From positions 930,001 to 994,000 of the forward strand of contig MU839835.1 of the NCBI GenBank assembly GCA_030411725.1: a DNA stretch of 64,000 bases, written 5' to 3'. Position numbers and translations under genes: made by a program. The notes beneath the pieces are model-generated. The model saw nothing but the letters and a program-made list of their open reading frames with translations, was not told the origin of the DNA and searched no databases. Below, piece by piece: positions 53,705 through 64,000 of this stretch (its first letter is position 1; each line of letters starts with the position of its first letter). The stretch is from Echria macrotheca. Its lineage: Eukaryota > Ascomycota > Sordariomycetes > Sordariales > Schizotheciaceae.

Positions 53705-55201
53705 GCATGTATGAAAAGGTGGAGGGTGTTGGTATGTTGTACATATTGGTGGGCAAAAAGGCGAATTGGCGTTGGAATTTGGGTTTGGCTTTGGGGGATA
53801 CCTTACCTCGGGAGCTGGTGTAATGATACTTGATAGTCAAAAGCGACATTTTCAAGAAGCGAGGAGTGACTAGCTACGAGTAATATGGATTGCGAAGCGT
53901 GTTTGTCGTCCGTCCTGTATGGTCCCGACTAGAGTCGGGAATCGTAATCGCGACTTATATCTGAACGCGGAGAGGCACTAAAGAGCGCCGAGGTCCATCA
54001 CCAAATACAGCCCGAGTTGTAATATCCTCGGCGATGTTCCCAACGGGTGTAGTTCTAGTTCCACGTATCACTGCCAACTCGAAAGTAAACAAAGACATAA
54101 CTCTGGGACGTCCAGGTCTCCTTTGCATATGTTTGCTTGTATCGGTATCTCAAAACCAGAAGACACCGTTCCCTGACTCTGAACGGTCAAATCATCAGAG
54201 TAGCAAACGGCGGTATCATCCACTGTATCTATCTATTCCGTACCCTGCCTCCCAATGACTCTCTATCCTCCTTCTTTCACTCTTTTCATCCAAAAATAAA
54301 AAATAGGTTTTCTAACGCTAACCCTGCCTGCGTCCACCAGGACTCTACGGAATACCTATGTAAAGTAGGTCGGGTCAAGTCTTTCCACTCAATTTTGTAT
54401 GTCCATGGAACAGGTTACCAGAGAGGAATGAATCACCCCCAAAACACAAAATTCGGAACGGGGGTGTAAGCACGAGGGAGGGAGAGGAGGGAGGAGGGTA
54501 TTCTGATCTGCCGAATTTATGAAGTGAAACATCATCACCATGTTCGTGTCAACTTGATCTAGTATGATCACCAAGATTCACCTTCACACTTACCCTTCAT
54601 ACCGCTCGAAATACCCAGATCCGATGGACTAGAAGTAACTCCCAAATGTAAAAAAAATGACATATTTCTTCTCTTCTCTCTCCCCCCTCTCTACTCGAGG
54701 GACTATGTAGACACACACTCACTCATTCTCCCACAACTTCAACATCCCACCTGAATCGTAAACACATACCCTACCTACTACATTGTCCATCCACATACCT
54801 AACTCAACACCTGTATATCGCTCATCCAAAAAAAAAGGTCGGAAATGTAAAAAAAGGTATAATCTCTCTTTTTCATTGCATCATCATCCAAAAAAAGGAA
54901 GAAGCCAAAAAAGTCTGTAATAAACCCCCCCTCGCCTCGCCGATGCATCCCATCATAATAATCCCTCTCTCAACCCCAACAAGCAAAATAATAAGAAACT
55001 CTTCCTCTCTCTCTCCCTTGGAAAGATATCCCAGCGACCAAAAAGAAGCTGGTACTGTTGTGATCTGATGACAAAAACCAAACCCCGCTCATTTGTCCTC
55101 TAACCCTCATAGCGGCACCCTATGACCCAACACCCATCCCATCCCATGCTCGTGGTCATACCTTTAAACCAACAGAAGAGGAAAAGACAATCATAAAGTC
55201 G
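53705..55201. other. Intergenic region between convergent genes
   Basis: 1.5 kb. The right part (about 54480-55200) is rich in T/C and A runs on the + strand and probably holds the 3' UTR of the serine-rich protein gene. No gene was recognised. Confidence 0.5.
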
Positions 55202-58200
55202 TTACATATAATAACCCTTGTCCTTCTCACCACCACCACCACCATCCCTCCTCCCCAGCAACTGCCTCTCCCGCTCATACGTCTCCCGATAACCAGCCGG
55301 CCGAATAACATCCCCAACCCCATCCCTCACCTCCCTCGGCGAGCTAATCATCCGCCTCAGCTCCTGCGTCCTCTTCTCCCTCCTCCGCTCGCTCATCCTC
55401 CGCGGGATATTAATCTTGTTCCCCAGCGCGGGGAGCAGACCGACCCCCACCACCCCGCCGAAGCTACTACTCCGCCGCCGCGGGAACGAATCACCCGAAC
55501 TCTTGGGCGATGTCATCCAGAACCGAAACGGTGGTCTCCCCTGCCGCCGCCGCCCCCGGTGGTCATCATCCCCCCCGGGAGCGGTATACGGCCTCCCATC
55601 GGGCAGCGTCGGGATCCGCGGGAGCGACTCGAGGCTCCGTCGGAACTGCATCACGCGCAGATTCCCGCTCGGCGTGCGCCGGATCGTCCTGCGCGCCAGC
55701 GGATCACGGCCTTCGTCGTAGGAATCCCTGACGGGAAGGATGGCGAACGTTCGCTTCACGCGGGCGCTCAGGCTGCGGCGGGGCATCGAGGGGCGGTTGT
55801 CGATCTTTGGATATTTAAAGGTGCGGCCGCCCGAGGTTTCGTCGACCCACTCTCCCTCGTCATCGGACCCGGAGTCGGATTCATCGGCGTACGTGGGCCG
55901 CCAGAAGGGATGGAGGCGCGACTCGTCGGGTGGTCTGTCGTCTAACATCGAGTGCCGTCGCACACCGGGCCGGGAACCTTCATCCCACTCGCTGCGTGCC
56001 CTGCTTGAACCCCTCGAAAGCGACAAAGTACGCTTGAGCAGGCTAGGTCGTCGCACCGGAGATGGGCCGTATTCCTTGGTGCGACCGCGGTTGCTAAATG
56101 TCCGCTGTAGCAGGGACGGACGCCGCTTCGGCTTTTCGTCTGCCACTTCGTAGTAGTTCCCTAGCTGCTTCTGCTTTTCCACGGCCGGTGTTAGCCCGGA
56201 GGGAGTGGCCGGTATGAAATTGATCGCAGGCGGAAAGCTTGGTGGCGCCGCCGGCGGCTCGGGAGGCGCTCTAGGGTTCCTCAAAGGAGAGTCCACGTCA
56301 TCCATGGAGAAGGTCTGCGGAGGCGTAACTGGCACACCATCGATATTGGGAACCTGCACCGTGGGCGTCTCCACATCCAGGGACTTGTGGCGTTCCAGGG
56401 ATGAATTTTCGGATGGTTTGTTAGAGTGGTCCACGATCATGAGCGACTTATTCTGATGCGGGTATATGTTGATGGCCATGGCCTCCGACACCTCGGCATG
56501 CGATGTCCCGGTTGTGTCCATCGAAGCCTGTGAGAAAGGCGTATTCTGCACCGAGAGACGTCTCCCAAAGAACGGGTCACCATAGCGGTCCACGTGAAGT
56601 CTATCAGAGTGATCATCGTGCGTGTCGTGGGATTCCGGGTAGCCTCTGGAATATCGAGCATCGCCAGACTTCCTCGACTCGATGGACGTCGCACGACGAA
56701 TAAGTATCTCGGGCCGGGGCTCATCCACTTGCACTATTGGAGTTTTTGGCACATCAGCCTTGACAGCGTCTTGAGTCTTTGCCTCAAGGGCCTGCTCAGC
56801 CTTGTCATGCCCGTGGGGTTTCTCCAGGTGGAGCTTTTCCAGCATCCGATGGACTCCCTGTAGCTGGTGGCCTTGTTGTGCTTGGAACGCATTGTGGGCC
56901 TTGAGGCTCTCGGCAGTCAGGGATCCTGTCCTTGACGCATTCCGGCTCGTGGGCGCCGAGAGCGAGGATGACCGTCTGGGTACAACCGGGGGAAAGTCCA
57001 TAGTCCGCTGGTCTCCTGGCTGGGATCCATCTGGCCCGGATACAGTCTTATTCCTCCTCGGAACCCTCTCCGCTTGGATGACGGGTTCTGCTTTTGACGC
57101 GTGCGAGAGCGGAACGGACCCTACGCTCTGGCTTCGCTTGGATCTTCGGCTGCTGGTTGACCGCAGAGACGGCTCCTTGCTGCTTGACTTGACAGAGGAC
57201 CGCCGCTCTGGGATAACAACGACGGGAATCCCCCCATTTTTGCGTACTTCTCGTCGCGCCTTGTGACTAGATATCGAGTTAAAAGTGGTAGCAGAAGCTT
57301 GGCTTTCACGCGGCGCCTCCGTGACTTTCACGTTCGACAATCGGCTCCGTGGTACAGCATCTACATAAGCCGAGACGGACGTGGGAGCGGAGCTGGTCGG
57401 AGAGAGATCCGATCGGGAATCGCGGAGGCCCATCTGCTTCTTGACGTGTCGCAACGTCTGCCGCCGTTGTGGCGCCGTCTCAACGAGGATCGCTTCGACA
57501 ATCGTGGACGCGGTTGATTTGGTGGACATCATCGACGAACGCCTAAAATCGCTGCTAATCGACGATTCAGAGTTAGACGGGACGGCCCGGACGAGGGGAA
57601 ATCGATCCGACACGACCCGACGCGAGGGATACACCACCGGGCTCTCCATCAGTGACATGGACCGGAGCGCCTTGGTTGCGTTGGTTGGTGTTACCGTCAC
57701 ATCCTCGACGACCTCTCTCCTTTCGTTGACCCGGACGGCCGACCGTCGCTTCCGAACCTTGACATTCCTCCCGAGGTTGTCATCCCACTGCTCTTCCACC
57801 TCACTTCCCGACCCTCCCTTGTCAGCCCAGTCGCCGTCAAAGGCATTGAATTCTTTTGCGGTCCTTGGGGTCAGTTCGTCGCCAGGGCTCGACTCCAGTC
57901 CAAGGCCTAGTCCTACAACCTGCGGCTTCGGTTTCTTATCGCCGTTCACCTGACGTACGGTGCTCTGTGACGTCTTGGCCGATGGCGGGAGCGCGCGTAA
58001 AGTTGACCTCCCATCATCATCATCTCCCGACGAATAGGGATTTTCCGGCGCAGTCCTAAACGAGGCTGTCCTCGAATCGATCGTGACCTTGGACGGAATC
58101 CGTTCGCTGATCGGCGGTCGAGGTTTTGACTGGCGCGTCGCTATCCCGGGAGGCGTTCTGTCCGGTGTTAGATTAGGTGTCGGCGGAGTCTGTTGGTTTG

Positions 58201-58615
58201 TGGGTGTAGTTGGAGCCCCCGATTGGATATTCTCGGTGCTTTGCAAGGGAGTAGCAACGTACGTCGGACTCGAAGGGTTGACCGAGTGGCTGCCCGAGGA
58301 TTTTCGAGAGTGGGCTGGAGGCGTCGGCGGCGGCTCTGGGCCTCCAGGTAACCGTCTCGGCCGTTGGAGAGAGTTCACGGAGCCAGAACTTCTCGACAAC
58401 ACCGTGTTCACCTCCAGGTTCCCCCGTCTCGGTGTCGAGCGCACATCGCTTCCAGGCGCACCGGGATACACCTCTCTTCTCGGATGGGGTAGATGTTTGT
58501 GTTTCTTGAACATCCGCGGCTGGTCCAGTTGGCCCACGCCCGAACCCAGAACATAGTCGCCTTTGGGTGTGCCCATAGTGGGCACTATGGGTTTTATTTC
58601 GGCGCTGACTGTCAT
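55202..58615 (-). CDS. Large Ser/Arg-rich disordered protein, unknown function
   Basis: A single exon encodes 1137 residues. The first ATG is at 58615 (MTVSAEIKPIVPTMGTPKGD). The frame opens 10 codons earlier but only with GTG. Nearly the whole protein is low in hydrophobics and rich in Ser, Arg, Pro and Thr, with many R-x-x-S sites, so heavy phosphorylation is likely. Two segments look more ordered: YPKIDNRPSMPRRSLSARVK ... TFAILPVRDSYDEG and GNLRVMQFRRSLESLPRIP near the C-terminus. It ends in a Gly run and KDKGYYM. Similar serine-rich proteins of unknown role are common in ascomycetes. There is no recognisable domain, membrane segment or catalytic motif. The unbroken frame of this length makes it a real gene. 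Confidence 0.82.
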   Translation of the reverse strand: MTVSAEIKPIVPTMGTPKGDYVLGSGVGQLDQPRMFKKHKHLPHPRREVYPGAPGSDVRSTPRRGNLEVNTVLSRSSGSVNSLQRPRRLPGGPEPPPTPPAHSRKSSGSHSVNPSSPTYVATPLQSTENIQSGAPTTPTNQQTPPTPNLTPDRTPPGIATRQSKPRPPISERIPSKVTIDSRTASFRTAPENPYSSGDDDDGRSTLRALPPSAKTSQSTVRQVNGDKKPKPQVVGLGLGLESSPGDELTPRTAKEFNAFDGDWADKGGSGSEVEEQWDDNLGRNVKVRKRRSAVRVNERREVVEDVTVTPTNATKALRSMSLMESPVVYPSRRVVSDRFPLVRAVPSNSESSISSDFRRSSMMSTKSTASTIVEAILVETAPQRRQTLRHVKKQMGLRDSRSDLSPTSSAPTSVSAYVDAVPRSRLSNVKVTEAPRESQASATTFNSISSHKARREVRKNGGIPVVVIPERRSSVKSSSKEPSLRSTSSRRSKRSQSVGSVPLSHASKAEPVIQAERVPRRNKTVSGPDGSQPGDQRTMDFPPVVPRRSSSLSAPTSRNASRTGSLTAESLKAHNAFQAQQGHQLQGVHRMLEKLHLEKPHGHDKAEQALEAKTQDAVKADVPKTPIVQVDEPRPEILIRRATSIESRKSGDARYSRGYPESHDTHDDHSDRLHVDRYGDPFFGRRLSVQNTPFSQASMDTTGTSHAEVSEAMAINIYPHQNKSLMIVDHSNKPSENSSLERHKSLDVETPTVQVPNIDGVPVTPPQTFSMDDVDSPLRNPRAPPEPPAAPPSFPPAINFIPATPSGLTPAVEKQKQLGNYYEVADEKPKRRPSLLQRTFSNRGRTKEYGPSPVRRPSLLKRTLSLSRGSSRARSEWDEGSRPGVRRHSMLDDRPPDESRLHPFWRPTYADESDSGSDDEGEWVDETSGGRTFKYPKIDNRPSMPRRSLSARVKRTFAILPVRDSYDEGRDPLARRTIRRTPSGNLRVMQFRRSLESLPRIPTLPDGRPYTAPGGDDDHRGRRRQGRPPFRFWMTSPKSSGDSFPRRRSSSFGGVVGVGLLPALGNKINIPRRMSERRREKRTQELRRMISSPREVRDGVGDVIRPAGYRETYERERQLLGRRDGGGGGEKDKGYYM

Positions 58616-61172
58616 TGCTGGCGACAGCACCCGGGCGCTATCCACGACCGAGCGTTCCCAATCGTCCTATTCTCAGGTTCAACGACGGGTGTCAAGGCAG
58701 GCGTCTTGGCATATTGGAGCGTCCGAATAGTGCGTCGCGCAGCAGAGTTTAGCTCGAGGAGAAGCCAGAATCAGCGTCACCGGGCGGCCTGTGGGTCGCA
58801 GAGCAAGGGAGGTTTTGGTCTGATCCAGAGCGCAGGTGTTGCTAGGCGAACTGAGACACCGACAAATGGTCCTCGGGACCTGTCCGCCGCGGAATGACCG
58901 TATGATACTCTGATCTCAGGCTGGGTGCAGGTGGCAGGAATCGTAGTCGCTTTCGCGGGCCCGGTCTTGCGTGGGAAGGCCGTCGTCCAATATGCTCGTG
59001 GCTGTTCACCAATCACGCCGCCACCTCTTTCTACGTCGAGCTGCTGCGGCGCATCGTTCGGCGGCGGCTGAGAAGAGGGAAACGGGCTTCGATTGGAGGT
59101 TGGCGCCAGGCGGCAGCTGAAATGAAACGATGGTCGCTCTTGGATATCGCCAGCCCGGCCAGTTTCGAGTCGCAAGGAAAGAAAAGCATTCAGGAGCACA
59201 TCTTCAGAAGCGGAAAGAATACATTACAGCGCCACTGATCTGGAAGAGCTGGCCCCAAAGCAGAAAGCACATGGATGATTGGACACGCCGCCGAAAAGGG
59301 CAGGGCTCGTCGGCGGGCGGGGGTCTGTTACCGTGTGTTTGCCCTCCGGCTCAATCAATCACTAGAAACCCTGGGGGTCAATCGCGGCCATCCCCAATCC
59401 CGTCATAAGTGTCATTTCCAACCCCACCGCCAACAAGCGGAGCCCGGACTGCCAAAGAGAGGCTGGGAAAATGCACTCTCTCTTTTGCCTCCAGCTTCAA
59501 CGACTTGCTTCCGACATCCGCTCCAGTGCCCAGTCAACAGTGTCGGTGTGGCCCTTTGCCGCAGCCCATTCTTCGGACCACTCGCCATCGCCGTTTCACG
59601 AGAGCACTGCAGGTCACCACCGCGACGGCACGCACTACAAAGATTGCGTGGGAAGCTGCCACTGCACAACTGCACCGGGCATCAGCAGCACAAGAGGATC
59701 CTCGCCGCTAGCGCGCTGCAGCACAATCAGGGCAGAGCCAAATCAGCGTGCAAGACCTGCCTGTCTCTTGCAGACCACTGCAGCACGTCGTCGACGAATC
59801 AGACGGTCAAGCTGGCGGCGTGGAGTCTGTGGTCAAGACGTTTGGGGGGCTGGTCAGAAGGCCAACTTTCATCGCCGCCCGGACCACCTGACGGTCCATG
59901 GCCGCCATGATGCGCACCTGTGATGCCGTGGATGCATCTGTGGTGTTGGTATGCCGCCGCCTTGGGTCTGGCTACGGTCTGTGTCAGCAAGATTTGTCCT
60001 TTCTTGTCGAAATCTGTTCTCCCTCTTCCCTTTCTGGACGAGCCGTTACTAAAGCAGTAGTCGACATTCAACCCATTCATCTCGAGAGAAAACCTTTCTT
60101 CATTTTCTTCATGGCTCGCCGTGCTCTTGGCTCAGTTCCCAATGCCAAGTGGTTCTTTGGGAGCGGCTCTTTACGTCTTTCCCTATACAAGTAAACACCA
60201 GTTGTGGGTCGACAGCACTTCTCCCCACAATGACGCTTATTAGAGCTTTCACAGCTTGTCAGACGGTACCCACAGTTTGGGAAGGTATGTCCATAGCGAC
60301 GTACTCCTCCTCTGTGATGCTGTCAGCAACGACAGTGTCCTTTGGAACATCAAGCGATGTCGAAAGTCCAGGCATGGGTATTGGAGAGTCAAGCACTGAG
60401 AAGCATGACTCAATACCAATTCTCTCTCCAGAAATATCTACTAAAGACGTCTTTTGGTCAAGTTCGAGAGTTCAAAGGCAAGCTGGGACATGAGAGCTGC
60501 TTTGCTCTTCCTTATTGTCCTTACTGTGGTATGTCCTTATCAGGAAAAGAAGCAGAAGCGTCTGATGATGCTTATCTTCAACCCCACCAAGACTTTGAAG
60601 AGCTCTAGCCCCGCTCGGAGCCATTGGCATTGGTGTCACTCTCTGGACGACGCCGTCACATAAACATGCCACCTGCCGGCTGCAGCTCCAGATTCCATTA
60701 GTGGTGTCAATTATCTCACATACGAAGCGTGGGACTTGGGACGGACGCGGCGACGTCGTAGTGCACATACTGTGGTGGTGCTCACTGGCCGAGGCCTTCC
60801 GCTTTATCTCCAAGCCTCCCGCATGCGAAAACGCCGATGTCATGGCCCGCAAAGCTGCCGTTTACCTAACGAGAACGCCCGACATGACACGCCGTGCCGG
60901 CGTGCCCCAGATGTCAATGGTCTGTCTGGCCAGTGACCTCGTCCGAAGTGCTGCAACTGAGGCTCGTCATAGATAAGCTCGGGATCCATGCCCTCAGTCC
61001 GTTGAGCTCTCCGCACGGGAATATACGTCTTGTCCAATCCAATTGACGAATTCCAGACGCAATGCAGAAGCACCGGCAGCAGTGAGCAGGTCATAAAGCT
61101 CTCCGCCGCCCCGGCGGGAGCTTGCAATGGATAGATATATCCTCTACCGTTTACCTGATGATACCCGTGAGA
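58616..61172. other. Divergent intergenic region without supported genes
   Basis: 2.56 kb between the serine-rich gene start and the agmatinase start. Several open frames near 59275-59923 and 60149-60493 have no family character. It should contain both promoters. Confidence 0.5.
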
Positions 61173-63000
61173 ATGGTGGCCCGAAGCTTGCTGTCTCTCT
61201 GCCTCGCGGCTGTCGTCGTCGTCGCGCATGGCGACCACGATGACCAGAAGATCGTAGCTGGCCCGCATGAAGGCCTCTGGTATAATATGTTGCCTGGAGA
61301 TGGCGGTACCCAGGTCTGTTCTTCTGTGTGAGCTTCGCAGCTCAACATTAACAGATCAGTAGGCCGACTCGGTCTTCTCCGGCATATCGACCTTTGGCCG
61401 TCTCCCATATCGTCCGTGTCTAGCCCACAAGGACATCACCTACGATATTGCCTTCATTGGTGTGTAATCCAGTCTACTCCTGGGCCATATATACCTGCTG
61501 ACCCATGCCGAGGTGCCCCCTTCGATACCGGCACGAGCTACCGTCCAGGTGCCCGCTTCGGTCCCTCGGGCATTCGCCAGGGTTCCCGTCGTCTCAATCT
61601 CTAGTATGTCCGAGTCCGCCAGGGATGGGTTCTCATATAAGGTCGGGCCCGATACTGACTGACTGGTTTGACCAGCGGCGGCTACAACGTGCCCCTGGAT
61701 ACCAACCCCTTCAACAGCTGGGCCACGGTCATCGACTGCGGCGACATCCCGGTGACGTCGTACGACAACACGTTCGCCCTGCACCAGATCGAGGAGGGCC
61801 ACCACAGCATCCTGTCGCGCGCGCCCAAGACGGACGCCGACAAGAAGGGCCCCTCGCTGCAGGGCAAGACGCTGCCGCGGGTCATCACGCTCGGCGGCGA
61901 CCACACCATCACGCTGCCGCTGCTGAGGTCCATCAACCGGGCCTACGGGCCCGTGACGGTTATCCATTTTGATAGTCATCTCGATACGTGTAGGTTTTTT
62001 TATTTTATTTTAATTTTTTTTTTTTTTCAGTCATCAGTTTCTTGAGTGGCATCAGATGTGTCAAAAAAAAGGGCTGATGAACGACCGATTGAAACTAAAT
62101 CTGAGAAAACAAAACAGGGCGTCCAAAAGTTTTCGGTGGTTCGCCGTCCGAGGTGGCCAGCGTCAACCACGGCACGTATTTTTATCATGCGTCCCAGGAG
62201 GGCCTGCTGCGCAACGACACCAACATCCACGCCGGCATCCGGACGACGCTGTCCGGGCCGAGCGACTACGAGAATGACGGGTACTGCGGCTTCGAGATTG
62301 TTGAGGCGCGCGAGATTGATACTATCGGCATGGATGGCATCATCAAGAAGATTCGCGAGCGGGTGGGGACCAAGAATCCGGTGTATTTGTCGCTTGATAT
62401 TGATACGCTTGATCCGGCTTGTAAGTCTTTTTTTTTCTTTTTTTCGGTCTTGAGTTCTGTGTATCAATTGGTTTCGTTTAGTTTGGGAAGGGGTAAAGGG
62501 GGTGAGGTTGCGATCCCGCTATTTTTAGGGGATCGTAAATAAAAGGGGTAGTAGGGCTAGGAGGAGGTGTGTTGAAGTGTTTGCTGATACGATGCTGTTT
62601 GTTAGTCGCCCCGGCCACCGGCACCCCCGAGACAGGCGGCTGGTCGACGCGCGAGCTGAGGACGATCCTGCGCGGTCTCGAGGGTATCAATCTCGTTGCG
62701 GCGGATATCGTCGAGGTTGCGGTATGTTTCTGTTTTGGGAGACGGCATCCATTCCTTCGTCTGGGAAAAGAAAACTGACAAGATACATGTGTAGCCGGCC
62801 TACGACACTAACGCCGAGCACACCACCATGGCGGCCGCGGACGCTCTGTACGAGATTATGAGCATCATGGTCAAGAAGGGGTGAGTTGAATCCGATTTCG
62901 TGGTGTGTCCGAGATAAGGGGCGGGTCATGCTGACTTTGAGATCAAAACAGCCCGCTCAGCGTGCTCGACATCGAACCGGCGGCCCAGCAGGAGCTGTGA
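61173..63000 (+). CDS. Agmatinase (ureohydrolase family) with signal peptide
   Basis: Agmatinases hydrolyse agmatine to putrescine and urea with a binuclear Mn centre. Eight exons are inferred: 61173-61313, 61363-61459, 61513-61603, 61676-61989, 62118-62420, 62606-62721, 62795-62880 and 62952-63000, giving 398 residues. Metal-ligand motifs are complete: VITLGGDHTITLPLL (His), VIHFDSHLDTW (Asp-x-His-x-Asp) and VYLSLDIDTLDPAFAPATGT (Asp-x-Asp). The substrate-loop motif APFDTGTSYRPGARFGPSGI and the C-terminal ADIVEVAPAYDTNAEHTTMA are typical of agmatinases. The N-terminus (MVARSLLSLCLAAVVVVAHG) is a signal peptide, so the enzyme probably enters the secretory pathway or vacuole. The ATG at 61173 is in better context (AGAATGG) than the in-frame ATG at 61158. 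The 128-nt intron 4 was fixed by the HLDTW junction. Substrate specificity among ureohydrolases is inferred. Confidence 0.92.
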
Positions 63001-63691
63001 TGTTTGGAGTCGCGGAGCGGGACGAGGTGAGGCTGGGCTGCGTGGTTCGTACCCGGGAAGGCATGTAGGCAGATAGCCTTGTTTGAGGTGGCGCAGGTTG
63101 GACCGATTTACTCTACGGACGGGACGGGTTGTGGTCGAGCGGGTAGGGTTGCATTGTCTCGGTTAGAGAGCTAGAAGCCTACCGGAAAGAGACACGGATT
63201 TTAGTCATGTGAGTGTCATTTATAGCTCAACTATGGCTTTTTTTTCGCCTCGCAATCACAACGCTTGCCACGCTTAGAAATTCCGTGGTGTACACTAGTG
63301 TCCTCAATACGATGTCACTTCCACGGCGAGTCGAGCGGGCTGTCGGGCGGCAAAGCCGGAGAGCTCCGCACACGATTCCAGATTGACGAGCTTGGATGGC
63401 AAGGATGGGAAGGATCAATAAGAATACATGGATCTCACCGAGGCGGAAAGCCGTTCCCGAGCTGCTGGGAATGTCGTCATGTCTCCATTTTCCACATGTC
63501 TCACTCGGCATCGTCGCCGGTCACGGCCAAGTGGACACGACCGAGAGTTATCAATTTCGCTCCATCTCAAGTATCGTAAAACCCACTAAACAACGCTTTG
63601 ATCGATCCTGATCCCAATACATCAGCCGCTACCAGACAAAGACAGATTTGACATCGACGTCGCGTTAGCCATTGGTTCGCCAGTTGGTTCG
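63001..63691. other. Intergenic region at the right end
   Basis: 691 bases between the agmatinase stop and the stop of the partial gene at the edge; convergent 3' ends. Near 63676-63719 there are near-repeats of GGTTCGCCAGTTGGTTCGCT. Confidence 0.5.
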
Positions 63692-64000
63692 CTACGTAGT
63701 AGGTTCGCCAGTTTGTTCACCTCCTGCCGTGTTGTCGTTCTCCGGTAGGATTCTTCCGCGCGGACGCAGCAAGTTCTCCAACACCCAGTTGGCAATTTCT
63801 TTTCCTATGTTTGTTCCAGCACCGATTTCCCACGGTTTCCACACCTCGATTCTCACTCTGAACCGGCTGTCGACTATCTTTTGTTGAATCATGCAGAGAG
63901 CATCTTGTATCCCACGCCTCCATGCCATCAGAGCCCCCACGGTGGATGGGGAGTCATGGAACGAGACGTAAATACTCAACGCCTCGAGGTCGCTCAGCGC
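63692..64000 (-). CDS. 3' end of an unidentified gene (cut by window edge)
   Basis: The frame is open from the right edge to TAG at 63694-63692, giving about 102 residues: ALSDLEALSIYVSFHDSPST, VGALMAWRRGIQDALCMIQQ, VRIEVWKPWEIGAGTNIGKE and IANWVLENLLRPRGRILPEN. The mix of helix-like and strand-like sequence looks like a genuine C-terminal exon rather than chance, but I do not recognise the family. The start lies beyond the window. The conclusion rests on amino-acid composition alone. Confidence 0.45.
   Translation of the reverse strand, partial: ALSDLEALSIYVSFHDSPSTVGALMAWRRGIQDALCMIQQKIVDSRFRVRIEVWKPWEIGAGTNIGKEIANWVLENLLRPRGRILPENDNTAGGEQTGEPTT

Noticed and set aside
58616..58645. Ten-codon extension of the serine-rich protein
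   Set aside because: It begins with GTG. The ATG at 58615 is the first normal start.
59275..59923. Three overlapping frames of 100-211 codons
   Set aside because: Overlap in different frames is typical of GC-rich chance openness; no start context, signal peptide or motif.
1..64000. Search for transposons, RIP-decayed repeats, 5S rRNA, CRISPR and biosynthetic clusters
   Set aside because: No transposase or reverse-transcriptase motifs, no terminal repeats, no 5S-like sequence and no PKS, NRPS or terpene synthase genes were seen by eye. RIP could not be scored without computing dinucleotide ratios.

Overview
The window is nuclear DNA of a filamentous ascomycete, most likely a member of the Sordariomycetes and possibly of the order Sordariales. 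The evidence is short GT..AG introns of about 48-170 nt, many with a CTAAC-like branch site, a GC-rich coding sequence, the two-subunit fungal ATP-citrate lyase with its genes head to head, and lineage-typical genes (AtfA/Atf1-type bZIP with Aft1 regions, GH72 glucanosyltransferase, Axl2-like cadherin-fold protein). I saw no transposase, retroelement, CRISPR, rRNA, secondary-metabolite cluster or horizontally acquired block. It reads as ordinary core genome with rather long intergenic spaces.

Layout, left to right. 1-4402: the divergent pair acl1 (5' part only, running off the window) and acl2, the two ATP-citrate lyase subunits. 6688-8251 (-): a GPI-anchored GH72 beta-1,3-glucanosyltransferase. 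9610-10737 (+): a ubiquitin-like/WLM metalloprotease. 10911-12032 (-): a LicD-family protein. 12123-12733 (-): a small membrane protein of unknown function. 13660-16797 (-): a large FHA plus forkhead regulator (Fhl1-like) with AT-hooks. 18828-20473 (+): a proline-rich four-helix membrane protein. 21121-22440 (-): a MOT1-family molybdate transporter. 22969-23739 (-): a secreted double-psi beta-barrel (RlpA/expansin-like) protein. 25098-25996 (-) and 26825-29890 (+): divergent Efm6-type lysine methyltransferase and Axl2-like bud-site protein.

31157-33012 (+): a seven-exon PP2C phosphatase (Ptc2/Ptc3 type). 35039-36626 (+): a single-pass membrane protein with a Gln/Ser-rich coiled-coil ectodomain. 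37161-37231 (+) and 38894-38965 (-): tRNA-Gly(GCC) and tRNA-Pro(TGG). 39997-40989 (+): a GST-fold protein. 45091-46795 (+): an AtfA/Atf1 bZIP stress regulator behind a 4.1 kb gene-free upstream region. 48069-49650 (+): the kinetochore subunit Dsn1/Mis13. 50364-51075 (-): the SDH flavinylation factor Sdh5. 51575-52404 (-) and 52848-53704 (+): divergent Erv25 (p24 cargo receptor) and U1 snRNP protein C. 55202-58615 (-): a 1137-residue disordered Ser/Arg-rich protein. 61173-63000 (+): an eight-exon agmatinase-family enzyme with a signal peptide. 63692-64000 (-): the 3' end of an unidentified gene.

The genes do not form one pathway. They are housekeeping and regulatory genes: cytosolic acetyl-CoA supply, cell wall and secretion, splicing, kinetochore, mitochondrial complex II assembly, and stress signalling. 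All exon boundaries were read by eye from splice signals, frame continuity and expected family sequence. Each multi-exon model given closes in frame, but none is backed by transcript data. I found no convincing undescribed system. The most interesting items are a stop-free 72-nt intron in the bZIP gene, inverted CRE half-sites upstream of that gene, the AT-hook-bearing degenerate forkhead protein, the coiled-coil membrane protein and the signal-peptide-bearing agmatinase.
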